NCBI GenBank assembly: GCA_037349315.1
Contig: JBAIAC010000014.1
Location: 28,931,001-28,995,000, forward strand
DNA length: 64,000 nucleotides
Origin: Chelydra serpentina
Lineage: Eukaryota; Chordata; Testudines; Chelydridae
Reading direction: 5' to 3'
Of this stretch, positions 11,591 through 22,950 are shown piece after piece (position 1 is the stretch's first letter; each line of letters opens with the position of its first letter). Under the pieces are notes generated by a model. The model was not told the origin of the DNA and did not search any database. It saw only the letters and a program-made list of their open reading frames with translations. Made by a program: the position numbers and the translations under genes.

Positions 11591-13062
11591 CTATTTTCCC
11601 AGTGCATTCAGATGGTGAGACTGACTCATGTAGTCCTATTCAACATACAATTAAAACAGCAGTGTTGTATGTGTTTGTTCAGCTTTTATTATACATAGGT
11701 ACATAATTAGTGATTTCCTTCTCTCCTTAGTTACGTAGAGTGTATTTTTCATATTTCAGTGGAATTTTCACTTTAAAGTCGATGCACACATGATCTAAAA
11801 TTGTGATAGAATTAATCAATTCAGTCATTAGTTACATTAGAATAGCTTTTTGAGATTAGAAAATTATCCAGTCTAGCATAGAGCTGATGGGGGTGTGAAC
11901 AGAAAATAAATTCCTTCTCAGCAGAGTGTAGTCATTAGAGCTTTGTGAAATCCACTAGTTTCAGTTCAGAGCTTTGGTGAACCCAAAATGGCATGTTGGT
12001 TTCTTTGTATCTGCAGTCACTTTAATTGCTTGGACTGGGGGTTCTCATGAGCCATAAGACATCAAGTCAAAGTCTGAAAAGCTCAGTGGATTCATTACTA
12101 GACTACTAAGTTTTATCATTCCTTAGAGCTTGTCTAGATAAACAGTTTGTGCCTGGCACGTTGAGGGTGTAAACTTACCTCATATTAGCTGTCCATATGG
12201 ATGTGGCTGCTATGCACTAAACGTTCCCAAGTACTCCTTAATCTCCTTAAATCTTGTCCCACTTTCAATGTGAAGTAAACAAAAGTGCACTAGGAAACCT
12301 TTAATGGATCCATCAGTAAGGGGTAGATTTACACCCCAATTTGCCATGCACTGTTAATCTCATACAACTCCTCTTCTAAAGTACCCCCTCAAAAGAAGTG
12401 TTCTGTGGGTCATGATGGGCAGGCAAGGTAGCTTTTTGGGCAGCCTATGTCAGGAAACGTTTCTGCTGGTGGGAGAAGAAAGGGTATCAGGACCCCTGCT
12501 GTTGAGACCCCTGTTGTATAGAGGTTGAGTCCCCAGACAGCCCAAGTATTCTGAGACTGAAACCTGCAGGGTCTTATCTTGTTTCAAGATTCAGTTAGAA
12601 AATTGTGTTATATCTCTAGTAAAAGTCTCCTGGAGACTTACAATAGTAGGTCTTCAGTTAAAATGTTATTACAAAAATCCAAAATTTTGAGTGGGGAATA
12701 GCTAAAATTAGGCATTCCTTGTAGACATTGTTCAAAAGGAACATTAAAATCTTCCAATTAAGAGAAAATTCTCTTATTAGAAAGATGGAGCAAAAATAAA
12801 TCTTCTCTCTCACCTGTGAATAGTCACATCTGCTGAAGAGAGAAAAGTGTGAACTTTATTCCTACAGTTGGGTGTGACCTTTGTTAGGGTATGTTTTGGA
12901 TTTTGGATTTTAATATGGATCATCCTAACCATTGGACTGCAAAACCCAGATCCATATCTAGGTTTAGATTTCTCAAATCCTGAAAGTTCAGGGATGTTTT
13001 CTGATCCAGAGTGTTAGTCTCAGCCTTTTTCTAGTAATGTAATATTTCTTCTTCATTATAGG
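11591..13062. other. Unassigned non-coding sequence
   Basis: AT-rich DNA with no supported gene. The stretch 12130-12350 has the flavour of a degraded MITE, but I could not find paired ends. Confidence 0.4.
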
Positions 13063-13064
13063 TA

Positions 13065-13390
13065 AGGCTGTTTTAGTCATAGGTATTTTTAGTAAAAGTT
13101 ATGAACAGGTCAAAGACAATAAACAAAAAGTCAGGGCCCCATAACCTGTCCATGACTTTTACTAAAAATACCTGTGACTAAATCTTACCTGCTCAGAGGA
13201 GGGGGCGCTCCTGAAAACTGCTTCTGAGGGGCAGGAGAGGCACAAGTTCACGCTTCTGCTGGGTGGGGGAGAGTGGCCCATGGCCCCCTGCTGCTGCTGG
13301 GTGGGGGGTAGTCTGAGGCCCTACCGCTGCTGCTGTTCTGGGTGGGTGGGAACCTGAGGCCCCACTGCCGTTGGTCTGGGCGCGGGACAG
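13065..13390. mobile_element. Foldback MITE, partial (family of 13824-14150)
   Basis: The left end, AGGCTGTTTTAGTCATAGG, follows TA at 13063-13064. It leads into a hairpin whose arms (about 13065-13110 and 13140-13185) share TATTTTTAGTAAAAGT-type sequence. After the hairpin comes GC-rich sequence with CTGCTGCTG runs. The opposite terminal repeat is missing, so this copy is truncated at about 13390. The relation to the complete copy at 13824 is visible in the shared TTTTTAGTAAAAGT and ACAGGTCA segments. Confidence 0.65.
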
Positions 13391-13821
13391 CTCATGGCCA
13401 CAAACAGATGATTGGTCAGACCCACAATATCCTGGAAATGCAGCTCAATATACCTCAATTACAAGGAGCAGAAATTATGGCAAGAGGGCCCCCAGACTCA
13501 TGGAAAGTCTGTAAATTGAGGGGAAGGGCCTGTAACAGTTAATCAGCTCCCCTCATCCCTGTTGGCTGGACACTGGGAGACAAAAACCCCTCCCCTATGC
13601 ACTCCCACATACAATTTGTGGCACAAGGAAGGGTTCAGCTCCAGTATATCTGGGACACAAGGTCTTCCATCTCCCTGCTGAGATAGGTAGGTGCATTCGC
13701 AACTATAGTCCTTGCATTTCACAACTCTGTATCTAAAGCAAGGGTGATTTTGGTGATCTTGATTCACTGCTTGTAGTCATCACCAGCAATGTACATTTCT
13801 CAGGTCTCATTTAGTCATCAG
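13391..13821. other. Unassigned sequence between two MITE copies
   Basis: No gene or repeat end is recognised. The minus-strand frame at 13543-13767 has no known domain. Confidence 0.4.
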
Positions 13822-13823
13822 TA

Positions 13824-14150
13824 AGGCTACGATTTAGTCATGGAGGTCATGGCAGTCATGGATTCCAAGACTTTATTGGTCCTCCGTGACTTCTTGGGGT
13901 TCAGCTGTCAACAGTTGAAGCTGGGGCTGTGCACCCCAGCCCCATGATGGGGGTTGAAACCAGAGCCATGCGCCCCTGCCCCACGGCTTCCACAGGGGGC
14001 TGCAACCGGGGCCATGCTCTCCTGTCCTGCTTATATGGTTATTTTTAGTAAAAGTCATGCACAGGTCATGGGCTCTATTAATTTTTGTTTGTTGCCCGTG
14101 ACCTGTCCGTGACTCTACCTAAAAAAATAACCATGACAAAATCTTAGCCT
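13824..14150. mobile_element. Foldback MITE, complete, TA-flanked
   Basis: 327-bp element with terminal repeats AGGCTACGATTTAGTCATGG (left) and AGGCTAAGATTTTGTCATGG (right, reversed), 17 of 20 matching. It is flanked by TA at 13822-13823 and 14151-14152. Subterminal regions hold a second inverted pair (GTCATGCACAGGTCATGGG against CCGTGACCTGTCCGTGAC). There is no coding capacity. TA duplication and structure suggest a Tc1/mariner-type MITE; this assignment is inferred. Confidence 0.78.
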
Positions 14151-14152
14151 TA

Positions 14153-15455
14153 GTCATGAGCTTCTATTCTGCAGTAAACCGTTCACTTCTGCAGTAAACC
14201 CTCCAAATACAGCATAAAGCAATGATATTTTCCCCTAGAAACACTTAACTGCTGCTTTTGTCATTGTGATATGAGTGAGGCAAGTTCATTTAAAAATGAG
14301 ATATACAATAGCAAATAATGAAATCAGGCATGAAAAAGACATCACATGGTCGACCTGATTACAGGATGGCTTTCTGTAATGGACAGTATGTGCCAGACTT
14401 ATATATTTAGCACCGTTTAACCAACTGTGGCTGACAAAACAACAGCTGTTGGTTGAAGAATCTGAACAGCTAACATTCATAGCAAGAACTTGTAAACTGT
14501 ATGTGTCAAAACCTTTACTCACTCAAAAATTCATACAGTGGGAATGGAGGAAAGTTTAGAGTCAAGCTGGGGCAGAAAAAAGATTCTGGTTGCAAAGATA
14601 TTTAATGCTGTGGAGCCAGATTATACTTCTACCCTTATTCATATGGAATAGTAATTTGTTCCATGAGTTTTGCCATTGATTTCAGTGGGACTGCTAGCAA
14701 AGAAAGCTTCTGCTCAGTCTGAGTAAGGTTGGCAGAATCTGCTCCCCCTCCCTCCATGCAATTACTGAACATGTCACCTTACTTTAACAAACTATTTTCA
14801 AATTTATCATTCAGATGATATAAAATATAGTGAGAAAGTTAGGTAAACTTTAACTCCAAATACACATTACTTAATTTGAATGTTAATATGTTTTCTAGAA
14901 AAAATATATTTTATTAGAGCAGAGACAATTGTTTCTGATATCAAAATGTACCTTGACAATTCTCCTTTTCAATATGCATAACAATGTCTATTCACTCTAA
15001 TGGAAGCTATGCATAGTTGAAGATTTATTCACTAGAGTAAACCCAAAGACTGTCCCAGTCAGTATTTTAGGTTTCCAAAAGATCCATTATGTTAGGAGTT
15101 CTATACATATATCTCTTTCAGAGTGAATATCCAGTGGCATTCTAGTCTTCCCATATGCTTTGTGTGTACACATGTTTGTGTGTGAGATAGATTAAGGCAA
15201 TCCATGGCCCTTGGCATGCCACAACAGCAGGGATGGGGGGGCTACCTTGACACTTCATTTGCCCAGAACTCCCTTGGGAGTAGCACTGGCTAGGAGTTCC
15301 CTCCCCCATGAAATATAGGGGCTTGTCCCATGGCACTCTTCTCCTCCTGTCACACCCGAAGTAAAGGGCCATGGAGTTAAACCCCATTGTTTAACTGCAT
15401 GGTGCAGTCCACACTTATCAGCGTTATTATCCCAGGCTGTCTGCAAATGCTGGCA
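14153..15455. other. Unassigned non-coding sequence
   Basis: No supported gene. The opposing frames near 15142-15485 overlap each other and partly the SINE, so they look accidental. Confidence 0.4.
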
Positions 15456-15632
15456 GGGGGAGGGATAGCTCAGTGGTTTGAGCATTGGCCTGCTAAACCC
15501 AGGATTGTGAGTTCAATCCTTGAGGGGGCCATTTGGGGATCTGGGGCAAAAATTGGGGATTGGTCCTGCTTTGAGCAGGGGGTTGCACTAGATGACCTAC
15601 TAAGGTCCCTTCCAACCCTGATATTCTATGAT
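15456..15632 (+). mobile_element. tRNA-derived SINE, Cry I (turtle pol III SINE) type
   Basis: 177-bp SINE. The 5' tRNA-like head carries an A box, TAGCTCAGTGG, at 15466-15476 and a B box, GAGTTCAATCC, at 15509-15519. A tRNA-unrelated middle (ATTTGGGGATCTGGGGC) follows. The 3' end, ACTAGATGACCTACTAAGG then TCCCTTCCAACCCTGATATT, matches the CR1 LINE 3' end, as seen in the CR1 ending at 29731. Literature describes the Cry I family of cryptodiran turtles as tRNA-Lys-derived and CR1-tailed. Sharing the CR1 tail lets CR1 reverse transcriptase mobilise it. It is the best taxonomic marker here. A target duplication is not clear. Confidence 0.9.
15466..15519 (+). promoter_or_regulatory. Internal pol III promoter of the SINE (A and B boxes)
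   Basis: A box at 15466-15476 and B box at 15509-15519, 32 bases apart. The B box has AATCC where GANTCC is usual, which fits a degenerate SINE rather than a working tRNA gene. Confidence 0.75.
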
Positions 15633-16209
15633 TGCTGTACCAGTTACCCTCAGGTCACATTTTCAAGCTTTTCTTCACAACCATGAAGGCTACAGACGTT
15701 TAGCATCCACTTAAAAAAAAAAGGATTCTGATGTAATCTTATAACCTCAGGCACAGATTTCTAGTGTGTTTACCTTAATCCAGCCCTGACTGTTGTTATC
15801 GTCCCCCCGTGGCAGCCAAAACACCTATTGAGTTTTTTTTCCTTCCAGTAGAAGTTGAGTTGATAAACAGACAGGATTAACTTTCCCCCACTATGCTCCT
15901 AGCAAATATGCCATTATGACAAGTAAATGTTGAAGATCTCATTAGGATGGATGCTTCATGGCAGGATACTGACTAATGTAGCACTTTCCATTCAGAGATT
16001 TGAAATTGAAGAGCTGTTCAATTAAAAGCCTGAATCATGTCATTCCATTGAAAGGTAATATTTTTTTCTTTAGTAAAGTAAACAGAATCTGATCTGCATC
16101 AACCTGTCTGCTTTTCATAATATGCGTATTTTCTCAACATCCAGAGGCAATATTATTTCTGGATTAATTTATACTGTTCACATTACAGCATCAGTTGTAT
16201 CCATATTAA
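15633..16209. other. Unassigned sequence
   Basis: AT-rich, with an A10 run near 15713. I see no gene or defined repeat. Confidence 0.4.
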
Positions 16210-16887
16210 TAAGATTACTATATGTCTTTCAATCCAACAGTCTTTAATGAAGCCGGAGTCCTGGTTACAGAGGTGCCAGCCTCTCCTGGAGCTAGATACA
16301 ACCACCTCCACAAAATACTTTCAATTTCTATTTTCTTACACTCTTTCTATAGTTCTATTCACATGCAACCCAGTTAGTGGAAGAGAGGAAAATCACTACA
16401 CACTACGCTCCACCATACATAGTCCCCAAATGTGGTGTCATGTCTTCTGAGGGCAGAATTGCAAGTTCCAGAATGTCTGTCTCTTCTGGCAATGGTTTGT
16501 CTTGTCTCTGTTGGCTTGTGTCCATCCTCCGCTAAGTGGTTACGAATGGTGTCATTTTAATTGGTGAGGGAGCTGGTGCCATCAGTTAGAAGCTCTTCAC
16601 TCCATGAGGCTGGGTAGTTTGGATTGTCAGCTATCTCCAGTCCCTCTTCCTCAGGGACCTTCACTGTAGAGTTCATGTTTGCCCCTTTACTGAGTCAGTA
16701 ATGCGCTAGCTGTCCTGATGAAAGTCTCTTTCTCTAGCAATTAAATTCCACTCAGTATACTTCTGATGTTCTCTCTTATGACACAAGGCCTTTCCTAGTG
16801 TTAGCATGTTACTGACTTTCTGGTTTTTTGGCTTAAAAATTAGAGCACATACCACAATTGGCTACCACTGTATGCAGTCCACCTACA

Positions 16888-17763
16888 CATAGGTGCCGAC
16901 TTTTGTCGGCGCCGGTGGGTGCTCGCGCCCCCGCCCCACCCCCCAACTCCACCCCGGGCCCAGCCCCAACTCCACCCCGGCCCTGCCGCTTCCCCAAATC
17001 CCCGCCACCGCCTCCTCCCCAGGGCGCACTGCATTTTCCCCCCCCCCCACTTGAAAGCTGGGGGTGGGGAGGAAGCAGCAGAGCACCCACCGGACCCGGC
17101 ATCTCCCCACCAGCACACCCCTCCACGCCCCCAGCTCACCTTTCGGAGGCTGAGCCAGACGTGAAGTGGCAGCCCGCTGCTTTTCCTGGCCCCCTCCAGC
17201 TAGTTGGGGGGTGAGGGAGGGAGGGGTATGAGGAGGCAGAGGCAGAGCCAGGCTCTCCGCCTCCTCCCCATACCCCTCCCTCCCCAGACCAGCTGGAGAG
17301 GGAGCTAAGAAAAGCGGCAGGCTGCCACTTCGCGTCTGGCTCCTCCAAGTCTGAGAGGCGGAGGTGAGCTGGTCGCGCGGTGTGGAGGAAGCAGCAAAGC
17401 ACCCACCTGGCCCGGCAGCTCCCTGCCAGCTCTGCCCCCGCGCCCAGCTCACCTCCTCGGCTTCCCCATGTGCCACAGCAGACAGCGGCCCTCCGCCTCC
17501 TCCCCATATCCCTTCCCCAAGGCACGGCCCCTGCGCTTTCCCCCACCCCCTGCGTGCTGCCGCTGATCAGCTGGAGCCGGAGGAGCCTGCGTGAGCAGAG
17601 AAAGCCGCTCAGCCTCTGGCTGCCACAGCGCCTGGGGAAGCCAAGGAGGTGAGCTGGGCATGGAGGCGGGGCTGGCAGGGAGCTGCCGGTGGGTGCTCAG
17701 CACCCACCAATTTTTCCCCATGGGTGCTCCAGCCTTGGAGCACCCATGGAGTCGGCGCCTATG
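16888..17763. mobile_element. GC-rich hAT element with target duplication
   Basis: 876-bp insert with terminal inverted repeats CATAGGTGCCGACT (left) and CATAGGCGCCGACT (right, reversed). The 8-bp target duplication CACCTACA is exact at 16880-16887 and 17764-17771. The inner ends carry a second inverted pair around GGTGGGTGCTC. The centre folds back on itself (GGAGGGGTATGAGGAGG near 17222 against CCTCCTCCCCATACCCCTCC near 17260), and there is a diverged direct repeat (17070-17147 and 17384-17460). The open frames on both strands, up to 197 residues, reflect the high GC content and have no transposase motif. Confidence 0.9.
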
Positions 17764-18883
17764 CACCTACACGGTTGGCTACTTTCTGTATAACACATCT
17801 TTTCACAGCTTCAGAAAGCCCACCTTGGCCCAGAAAACCTTAATCAAAACTCTGTGAAGCTATATTGTTCTAGAAGAGTCTACAACAGAAAGGGTCATAT
17901 GTTTTCATTTTCGGTGTCCACTATTCATGACTCAAACAACTCCTTGTCTTCCCTACTGAGTATAGGTGAGCACTCAAACCTGATTGGGATTATGTGTGCG
18001 CGCACACACACCACACACACACCCTTCTGTCTGGAGCTGGACTTTTCTGACAGATTTTAATCTACAATAAAGAAGGGCTCATGGGAAACTGCTTACCTAA
18101 GGTGTGATCTGTCAACAACTTCACTGCTACCTCCTGGAGGTATTCCCTTTAGTGCTCCTACCCCTCTGCTTGTGCAAATTCTGCCCACCCACCCCCAATT
18201 AAATATTACAAATCCAAAGAGAACTAATCCATAAAAAGGTGTTGTGAATCAGTTAGTTATTGAACACTTAGCATGACTTACCCAAACCCACAAAAGCAAG
18301 GAAACCAAACATTAAATCACCTAACAGGCCATAGCCTCTACTCCTCCGCTCAGAAGCACATATCTTACCAATACCATGAAATGCAAACCTCAAATTTAAC
18401 TGTGTCCCATAGAGATGCCAACCTTCCATCACCCCCTTTAATCACTCTTTTAGGCTCAACCCCATATAAATTATTATTTTGCAGTTATTGTTTTCAGTTT
18501 TTAGTATCCTACATACAGATGGCCACTATGGTAAGATGAAATAATAGTTTGCCATTGAGGTTTTTTTCCCTTTCCGAATGTGTATAACCAATACCCTCAA
18601 CCCCCCGCAACCACTGTAATGTGTCCTTAGGTTCGTCACTGAAATTAGGCGTGTTTCCTATTCCTAGTTCTCTTTAGTTTCCCCATCAATCACTACATCA
18701 TCCACTATGTGTTACAAACCCATCAGACTTGACTCTACCTCTATATCAAATTCTAACCCAGCTCTGTAACTGCTGCTTCAGTGTCTTCACAGCACTATTG
18801 GCTCAGGACTATCTGAGGGTGTCTCCAGCTGCTGGAAAGCTAGGTAGACACATGAACTCATATCTGTACTTAAGGTCCTAGAG

Positions 18884-19108
18884 CAGTGGTTCTTAAACTT
18901 TTGTACTGGTAACCCCTTTCACATAGCAAGCCTCTGAGTGCGCTCCTCCCCCATTTTAAATTAAAAACACTTCTTTACAGATTTAACACCATTATAAATG
19001 CTGGAGGCAAAGCGGGGTTTGAGGTGGAGGCTGACAGCTCATGACCCCCCCCATGTAATAACCTCGTGACCCCTTGAGGGGTCCCAACCTCCAGTTTGAG
19101 AACCCCTG
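18884..19108. mobile_element. Short hAT MITE
   Basis: 225-bp element with ends CAGTGGTTCTTAAACTTT and (reversed) CAGGGGTTCTCAAACTGG, a layout common to Charlie-like hAT MITEs. It is flanked by TCCTAGAG at 18876-18883 and TCCTAAAG at 19109-19116, an 8-bp duplication with one mismatch. It is non-coding. Confidence 0.88.
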
Positions 19109-20316
19109 TCCTAAAGTCATATGCTGGTGCTTCTATACATAGGTACCAATTAGCTTCCTGCCTGACCTGACTCTGCTACATCTGGGTTAGGATTATGTCC
19201 ACCATGTAATCTAGGTCACCAAAGGATTACTGAAGGGACAATCCAGTGTCACCACCTGAGCAAGTTCCCTGATTAAGCTGGGAGATCGCCCACTGCCTTG
19301 GTCTCTGACCAGCTTTCCCTTCACTCTGGACGCTCCTACGCACGCCAGCTACCAATTTTGATACAACTAACAGTTTCACAACTCTGCCTTTCTTTCCACC
19401 ACACTGTTTTTGTAACTGCTATCAAATCCTCTTTTACAGAGTTGGGTCCGCTTACTGTCACCTGGCACCTACAGATTTGAACCACCCAGGCCACCTATCA
19501 ACTAGTCCAGTCCCCTCTGTTTCTCCAAAAAGTATCCAATAAGTTCCCCTCCTCTAAACCACTCAGTCTAGCTCTGCAAAATCCAACATTCCTCTGATTT
19601 GATATGAACCATCTCCATCTGCCTCCTTTCACCATATAGGATGGTGAGCGCTTCAGACATGGACTCATAATTATAGTACTTGTCCATGTTGACTGAGGTG
19701 GCCAAATATGCCATCTTTACTTTTTGGGCACCCAATCAATTTACTTGTCATTTCAAATTGCATCAATAATATTTCTCTCCCAGTCTCCTTCCTTGTGATT
19801 AAATATAAGTGCTTTTGCTGATCCTGACTACTTCTCCTACCATTCAAGTGTGACTCGTTCCTGCCATGGATTCCCCACACAATTCTCTGGACTCCTCAGT
19901 TGGCTGGAGAACTCCATTTAGTCAATAGACACTTTCAGCAGAGAGTTTCTATGTGCTGGCTTCCTCTCCATTTCTCCCTGCCTACTTGCAACCCAGCCCG
20001 CTCTCTTGGGTCTTCCAAGGCACACACTGGCCACTGTTTGGTATAATCTTTGGTGGCATGAGTTTAGTTCAGCACTATCCCCTCAATCTGACAGCAATGA
20101 AGAATTGGTGTGGGTGGGCTGAATGAATGAGACAGGATCATGTTTCTTTAAATCTAACTGTCTTTAATGGAAGCAGAACCTTTCTGCAGAAGTGTCTGTT
20201 TCGCCCAAGGCTGCCTGCAGACAGAATCACATAAAACTCTTCATTTTCCATTCCCTTATATGATCCCTTTATATCTGCCACCATGCAACCCACATAGTGG
20301 AAAAAACCCATCACAA

Positions 20317-20398
20317 GATGATTTACTGCATCTAATTCTTTATATGCAGTATGGCATGATGATTTACTGCATCTAATTCCTTATATGCTGTATGGCAA
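20317..20398. repeat. 41-bp tandem duplication
   Basis: Two adjoining 41-bp units, 20317-20357 and 20358-20398, start GATGATTTACTGCATC and differ at about three positions. This is a local duplication, recent compared with the surrounding repeat. Confidence 0.9.
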
Positions 20399-22439
20399 GC
20401 CATGTAACTGGCATTTCTGGAGTGATGGTGTGAGTTTTCAAAATGTCTGCTTTGTACATTAATCCCAGGTCATTGTGAACTTTCCTGTCATGTTCTACAT
20501 ATACTGCAACACAAAAACATTCCTCTTACATATTTTACCACCTTTGTGTATACACAACTAATCATCTCATTCCCATTGGCATGCAAATGCATTTTCTCAT
20601 ACAAGAGTGACTCAGATTTTCCTGAGAATACTGTCCTTGAATTCGCCTATATAAGCTTGTTGTGTTCCAGAAATGTGGTTTCTCTATTCATTTGTATTGC
20701 AGATTTTCACATTATCTAATGCTCCCTAATAGTTTTAGTTGGCTTTTGACACTGATTTTTGTATATTCTGGGATGACTTTAAAATTAAAGATGTATTTTG
20801 TACCATTTCCTCACCCTGCACCTCATGACAGCAACAATTTTTCATTAACCTTCTGGTTAGTATGAGTCTACAGAGTGTGAGCTTACAGATTTAACTATGA
20901 TAGCAAGCCTTTGGCTTCTCTGCCCTAAAGCACAGAAAAACCTCTCCTTTTCAATGTAGCCTTTGTCCTTTCTACCCTTCATTCTACCAGGTTAAATTTT
21001 TAAATCCTGATTGCTATCTTCTTAAACCATATGTTGACACTGAATTATTAGTCTCCCAATTTGACAGCTGTTATGCATTTTGCATCAAGTCCCACTCCTT
21101 TTATTAACTTCTTTTGAACATTCACATTTCTGATATTACAATAGGTCCTACTTATTTGGCGTGTATTTTTAGAATGGCTGTGAAAGCTGTTTCAGCATTT
21201 GTTCATTAAGAGTCTATTTGTCTTCTTCAAATGTAATTTCCTAAATATAGTAAATAGGTATCAAACGTTTTTATTTGTTTCTTATGAAAGCCTATTATTA
21301 AGAGAACCTATGTTGTGTTAAATACTAGAAAAGTAGTAGTTCAGTCTTACAACTGAAGCTATGATATAATACATGTGAAAGAAGATTGACAGTCAAGCGG
21401 CAGTAAGTTGCTAATTGGTACCCAGCTAAACTGTATCAAAAGCTGAGGTCTCTTGCTGAAGCTCTTTTGAAAAGTATTCTGGAAGTTCAGATATGTTGTG
21501 CTAAGTGCCAGTGAATAATTGCGAGCGGTTGAGTGCTTCCATGAATGGATTCCTAGTTTTCCTCTTCTGTGAACATTTTCAAGATGGCAGAGAGGGGAAA
21601 GGAACCTCTTCCAAATCATGAGAAAAAGTTGAAATTGCAAATTTCTTTTAACCAAATACCTGAAAAAAGTAGTTTGCATCAAAACATTGCTTTGATAATT
21701 TCTAAGTTTTACTTCATTCAGTCATTTAGTAAAACATAAGCTAAAAGTGGTTGAAATTGGAGTAAAACTTCCTCTCTCTCTCTCTCTCTGACTAGTGTGG
21801 CAGGTGATTAAGAGGGATTGCTACACTCTTTCAGTGTTAGTGACGGCCATCAATCCATACATGTGAATGATGATATATCATTATCTATTATATCTATGTA
21901 ATTAGGTTTTGCCATAGCCAATAGGGTAAGAACTTTCCAAAAAAGAAAAGTAGTAACAGCCCTTTCCCCAAGAAGTTCACAATCTAAGACTAGACTGTTG
22001 TTAATGCTCACATGCTTTTAAAAAATCTATTTTAAGTATAATGAGTGATGAGCACCTCAGTCCTCAAGTGGCTGTGTATGGACACAGCAGTAGCCCTGCT
22101 TGCAAACATGTGCAGAGGCTGTCCTTACCTCCCCCCAAGTAGAGCCCAGGGCTAGATGATAGGATTAGGATACACACTTAGCGTGAGACTGCAACAGGGC
22201 ACATCCTTACAAAAGCTGAGGGATTGTTACACATATTTGCCAGTTGCCATATTTGTGTATGTGTTAATGGAGTTTAGAGGTCACCCCAGGGAATATAATA
22301 TGCCAGAGTGAGCTCACATTTTCCTGCTCCTTGTGCTCTATGACATATTCTTAATTCATAACAGACCCATCCTGAAGCAATAGAATTTCATTGACAAATG
22401 CATTATTCTTGTACCACACTTTGATCTCTGTCCAAAGGG
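20399..22439. other. Unassigned non-coding sequence
   Basis: AT-rich. It contains (TC)9 at 21772-21789. The 107-residue minus-strand frame at 21359-21682 has no recognisable domain and begins at an internal methionine; I do not call it a gene. Confidence 0.4.
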
Positions 22440-22950
22440 TTTTATACTTATTTTTCTATAGGACTGATAGAAAATTTTCCATCTAAAGTTTGATGGAAAA
22501 TTGGGGTTTTAACTAAATATTTTTCATGTCAAGTGTCTGCTTTCTCTAGAAAACTGATTTTTTCATTAAAAACAACTGCCTGAAAACTGAAATATTTCAA
22601 TTTGGAAATGCTGCCATCGTGCCTCATGAGTTGTATTTCAGTCGCATCATGTCCCCATTCTCTTCTATGGGCCAGCCTCACTGGCTGAACTACATCTTCC
22701 AGAATGCATCATGCTCAGGGACTCTGATGGTGTAATGTCTCCCACATCTAAAAGGAGAGCCCAGGGAGAATCACGGGAGATGTAGTCCAACCAAGGAGCC
22801 CAGGCAACAGAGAATGGGAGCTTAAGGTATCCAAACTAAAACTGTAGAGGCAATGCAACAGTATTTTCAAATTGATTTCTTGTTTCCATTTTCAGCTGAA
22901 AATTGTTGGTATTCAAATCTCTGCCAAAAATTGACATTTTCCATGACGAG
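22440..22950. mobile_element. MITE-like repeat with ZNF143/THAP11-type motifs (copy 1)
   Basis: AT-rich flanks (GATGGAAAATTGGGGTTTT, ATTTCAATTTGGAAATGCTG, then ATTGACATTTTCCATGAC at the far end) surround a core related to the one near 59.65-59.9 kb. Shared text includes TGCCTCATG, CCCATTCTCT, CTATGG and GAGATGTAGTCC. The core holds ACTACATCTTCCAGAATGCA at 22689-22708 and, reversed, ACTACATCTCCCGTGA at 22771-22786. These resemble the ACTACAnnnCCCR consensus of ZNF143/THAP11 sites. Ends and target duplication are not resolved, so the DNA-transposon label is inferred. Confidence 0.6.

Larger units (their letters stand above)
16210..20310 (-). mobile_element. Possible decayed LTR retrotransposon (two LTR remnants)
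   Basis: Two diverged direct repeats, about 16210-16400 and 20135-20310, lie 3.9 kb apart. On the minus strand each reads in the order of an LTR: CTAGTGGG or CTATGTGGG with GGTTGCATG, then a TATA-like site (clear ATATAAA at 20268-20274, degenerate in the other), then ATTAAA at 16243-16248 and 20163-20168 as the likely poly(A) signal, followed by GACTGTTGG or GACAGTTAG. The space between holds two later hAT insertions and no recognisable gag, pol or env. I cannot fix LTR ends, a primer-binding site or a target duplication, so the element is tentative. Confidence 0.4.

Noticed and set aside
13065..14150. One single MITE of 1.1 kb
   Set aside because: The right-hand copy has its own complete ends and TA flanks, and unrelated sequence separates the two, so they are separate insertions.
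15456..15530. Candidate tRNA gene
   Set aside because: The A and B boxes belong to the tRNA-like head of a SINE; the B box is degenerate, and the CR1-like tail follows directly.
16883..17476. 197-residue open frame on the minus strand, the longest in the window
   Set aside because: It lies inside the GC-rich hAT, overlaps open frames on the other strand, and is proline/glycine/alanine-rich without any domain. High GC and few stop codons explain it.
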